The notes below the pieces were generated by a model. It was not told the DNA's origin. It saw only the letters and a list, made by a program, of their open reading frames with translations, and did not search any database. Positions 62,587-64,000 of a stretch of 64,000 bases of DNA are shown in pieces. The position numbers and the translations under genes were made by a program. The stretch comes from Isosphaeraceae bacterium EP7 (GTDB lineage Bacteria; Planctomycetota; Planctomycetia; Isosphaerales; Isosphaeraceae), in contig CP151667.1 of NCBI GenBank assembly GCA_038400315.1, positions 5,653,174 through 5,717,173 of the forward strand, in the 5' to 3' direction. Position 1 is the stretch's first letter. The number at the start of each line of letters is the position of its first letter.

Positions 62587-64000
62587 ATGCGGCGAGCCTC
62601 ATTCGGGACGATCCTCGCGGCCGCCTCCCTCATCGCGGTCGCCCGTGCGCAGGCCCCCGTCGGGATCGCCCCGGTGCTGACCACGATCCTCCCGCCGGGC
62701 GCCACACGAGGCGCCACGTTGGACTGGATCCTCTCGGGCCGTGGGCTGCCCAAGGCCGAAGACGCGAGGCTCATCATCTCCGGCGAAGGCATCGAGGTCA
62801 CCTCGATCGAGCCGGCCGGCGAGGGGACGCTGAAGGCCTCGATCAGGGTGGCGGTAGGTGCGAAGCTCGGTGTGCGCGACGTCAGGATTCTCGGCCCCGA
62901 GGGGCTGTCGAACCTCCTGCCCATCGTGGTCGACACTCTGCCGCAGGTGGCCGAGGTTGAGCCCAATGACTCGATCGAAGGAGCGACGCCCATCGACCCG
63001 GAGAGTGTCGCAACGGGGACGATCCGGGCCAGGGACGTCGACCATTTCCGGGTCAGGGCAACCGCCGGCACCCGGCTCACGTTCGAGGTTCAGGCGCAGC
63101 GCGTGGGCTCGCCAATCACCCCCTTGCTCACCCTGCTCGGCCCCGGCGGCGTGGCCGTCGCGCAGGCCCGTGAAGGGCGAGGCGGCGATCGCGATTGTCG
63201 ACTCTCCTTCGTGTTCCCCGACGACCGACCTTACTTCGTCCAGCTCCGCGACAACACCTATGGGGGTGGAGACGGCGTCGCCTATCGGCTCCGAATCACG
63301 AGGGCCCCGTTCTCCACCGCGGCCTTCCCGCTGGGCGGCCCAGGCGGCAAGCCACTCATCGTCGAGGTCTCGGGAGGAAGCCTGAGCGAGCCCGCAACCG
63401 CGACCGTCGACCTGCCCGACGACCCCGGCGCACTGGTCGATCCGGGGTCAATCGAGGTGCCCGGCGGGACGACCACGATCCCGCGCAGGCTGGTCGTCGG
63501 AGACGGCCCCGAGATCGTCGAGCCGACCGGCCTGGACGGCAAGAGTCCCCCCGTCCCGCTCGTGCCAGGCACCACGGCCAATGGTCGAATCGGTCGCGCC
63601 GGGGAGGTCGATCGCTATTCGCTCTCGATGCTCAAGGGAGCCCGTGCGCGGGTGAGTCTGCGGGCCGACGATCTCGGCTCTTGGCTCGACTCGGTCCTGT
63701 TCGTTCGAGGCCCCAAGGGTACGGTCGTCGCCGAGAATGACGATGCAGGGCCCGGGAGCCAGAATCGAGGCGGGGCCTTCTTCGGCATCGGCACGGGGGA
63801 CACCGACAGCCGCCTTGCCTTCGAGGCCGATGCCGACGGCGACTACATCATCGAGGTGGCCGACCGGTACGGCGACGGCGGCCCCGAGTACGCCTACCGA
63901 CTCTCCGTCGAGGACGACCGGCCCGACTTCGAGGTGACGCTGCTCATCGGCAGGACCGGCAACGGCAGGGCCGCAGACCCGGCGAAGGCGGCCAACGTCC
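62587..64000 (+). CDS. Secreted PPC-domain protein, partial
   Basis: 471 residues to the window edge; the frame stays open. A signal peptide (ILAAASLIAVARA) leads into a Ig/TIG-like segment (ILPPGATRGATLDWILSGRGLP), then a pre-peptidase C-terminal (PPC) domain starting VAEVEPNDSIEGATPIDPESVATG and VDHFRVRATAGTRLTFEV, and a second PPC-like unit (NGRIGRAGEVDRYSLSMLKGARARVSL, DGDYIIEVADRYGDGGPEYAYRLSV). Such proteins are typically cell-surface or secreted; the catalytic part, if any, is beyond the edge. Divergent from the asparaginase gene by 215 bp. Confidence 0.85.
   Translation, partial: MRRASFGTILAAASLIAVARAQAPVGIAPVLTTILPPGATRGATLDWILSGRGLPKAEDARLIISGEGIEVTSIEPAGEGTLKASIRVAVGAKLGVRDVRILGPEGLSNLLPIVVDTLPQVAEVEPNDSIEGATPIDPESVATGTIRARDVDHFRVRATAGTRLTFEVQAQRVGSPITPLLTLLGPGGVAVAQAREGRGGDRDCRLSFVFPDDRPYFVQLRDNTYGGGDGVAYRLRITRAPFSTAAFPLGGPGGKPLIVEVSGGSLSEPATATVDLPDDPGALVDPGSIEVPGGTTTIPRRLVVGDGPEIVEPTGLDGKSPPVPLVPGTTANGRIGRAGEVDRYSLSMLKGARARVSLRADDLGSWLDSVLFVRGPKGTVVAENDDAGPGSQNRGGAFFGIGTGDTDSRLAFEADADGDYIIEVADRYGDGGPEYAYRLSVEDDRPDFEVTLLIGRTGNGRAADPAKAANV

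Overview
This 64 kb high-GC window looks like the chromosome of a planctomycete, most likely of the Isosphaeraceae/Gemmataceae type. This is inferred from gene content, not from a marker gene. The supporting content is a DUF1080 secreted protein, an FRVRTLM-type one-pass small protein, a YXWGXW/glycine-rich secreted protein, a PPC-domain secreted protein, a BBP2 porin, many Tat-type N-termini (RRxFL), a lysine/alanine/proline-rich H1-like protein, and a SpoVG carrying a zinc ribbon beside ispE. No insertion sequence, prophage, CRISPR array or rRNA was seen. One tRNA gene, tRNA-Leu(CAG), is present.

Layout. 1-2950: RND efflux pump (inner-membrane gene cut by the window edge, plus a lipoprotein adaptor) divergent from a TetR regulator, with a dyad between them. 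2980-7184: secreted phosphodiesterase, histidine kinase, response regulator and two small genes, all on the minus strand. 7637-10239: a protein with a lineage-typical STGPRT N-terminus, then a compact two-gene module (9225-10239) that resembles an MqsR-like toxin with a zinc-finger/ribbon-helix-helix partner under a promoter with an embedded inverted repeat. 10334-14822: small membrane protein, RNase Z-like hydrolase, DnaJ-type zinc-finger protein, secreted esterase and nitroreductase. 15302-23678: urea island, with an outer-membrane porin convergent with a urea transporter-ureA-ureB-ureC-ureF-ureG-ureD operon, and a periplasmic-type carbonic anhydrase upstream. No ureE is present. 23974-30424: second porin, TPR protein, SMP-30 lactonase-like protein and Gfo/Idh/MocA oxidoreductase. 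30601-37221: Hsp20, CHAD protein, HEAT-repeat protein, tRNA-Leu and a YfhO-type membrane protein. 37390-42339: di-haem peroxidase, ferredoxin, FlK-like thioesterase, OFA-family transporter and alpha/beta hydrolase.

42547-44101: spoVG-ispE, an arrangement shared with Firmicutes. 44462-46668: a Tat-exported sugar-phosphate isomerase-like protein and an unrecognised protein. 46770-54386: a tightly overlapping eight-gene surface-glycan/lipid-head-group operon (two GT2, CDP-alcohol phosphotransferase, methyltransferase, NodB-like deacetylase, GT4, GT9, small membrane protein). 54538-64000: secreted or catabolic proteins, a C26-family protein lacking its usual catalytic cysteine, the large repeat-bearing YXWGXW protein, the H1-like protein, an Ntn-hydrolase asparaginase and a truncated PPC-domain protein.

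Most promising for follow-up: the putative toxin-antitoxin module at 9185-10239, the glycan operon with its degenerate nucleotidyltransferase-like domain, the zinc-ribbon SpoVG, and the ureE-less urea island with its dedicated porin. All functional calls come from reading the sequence by eye; no database search was run.
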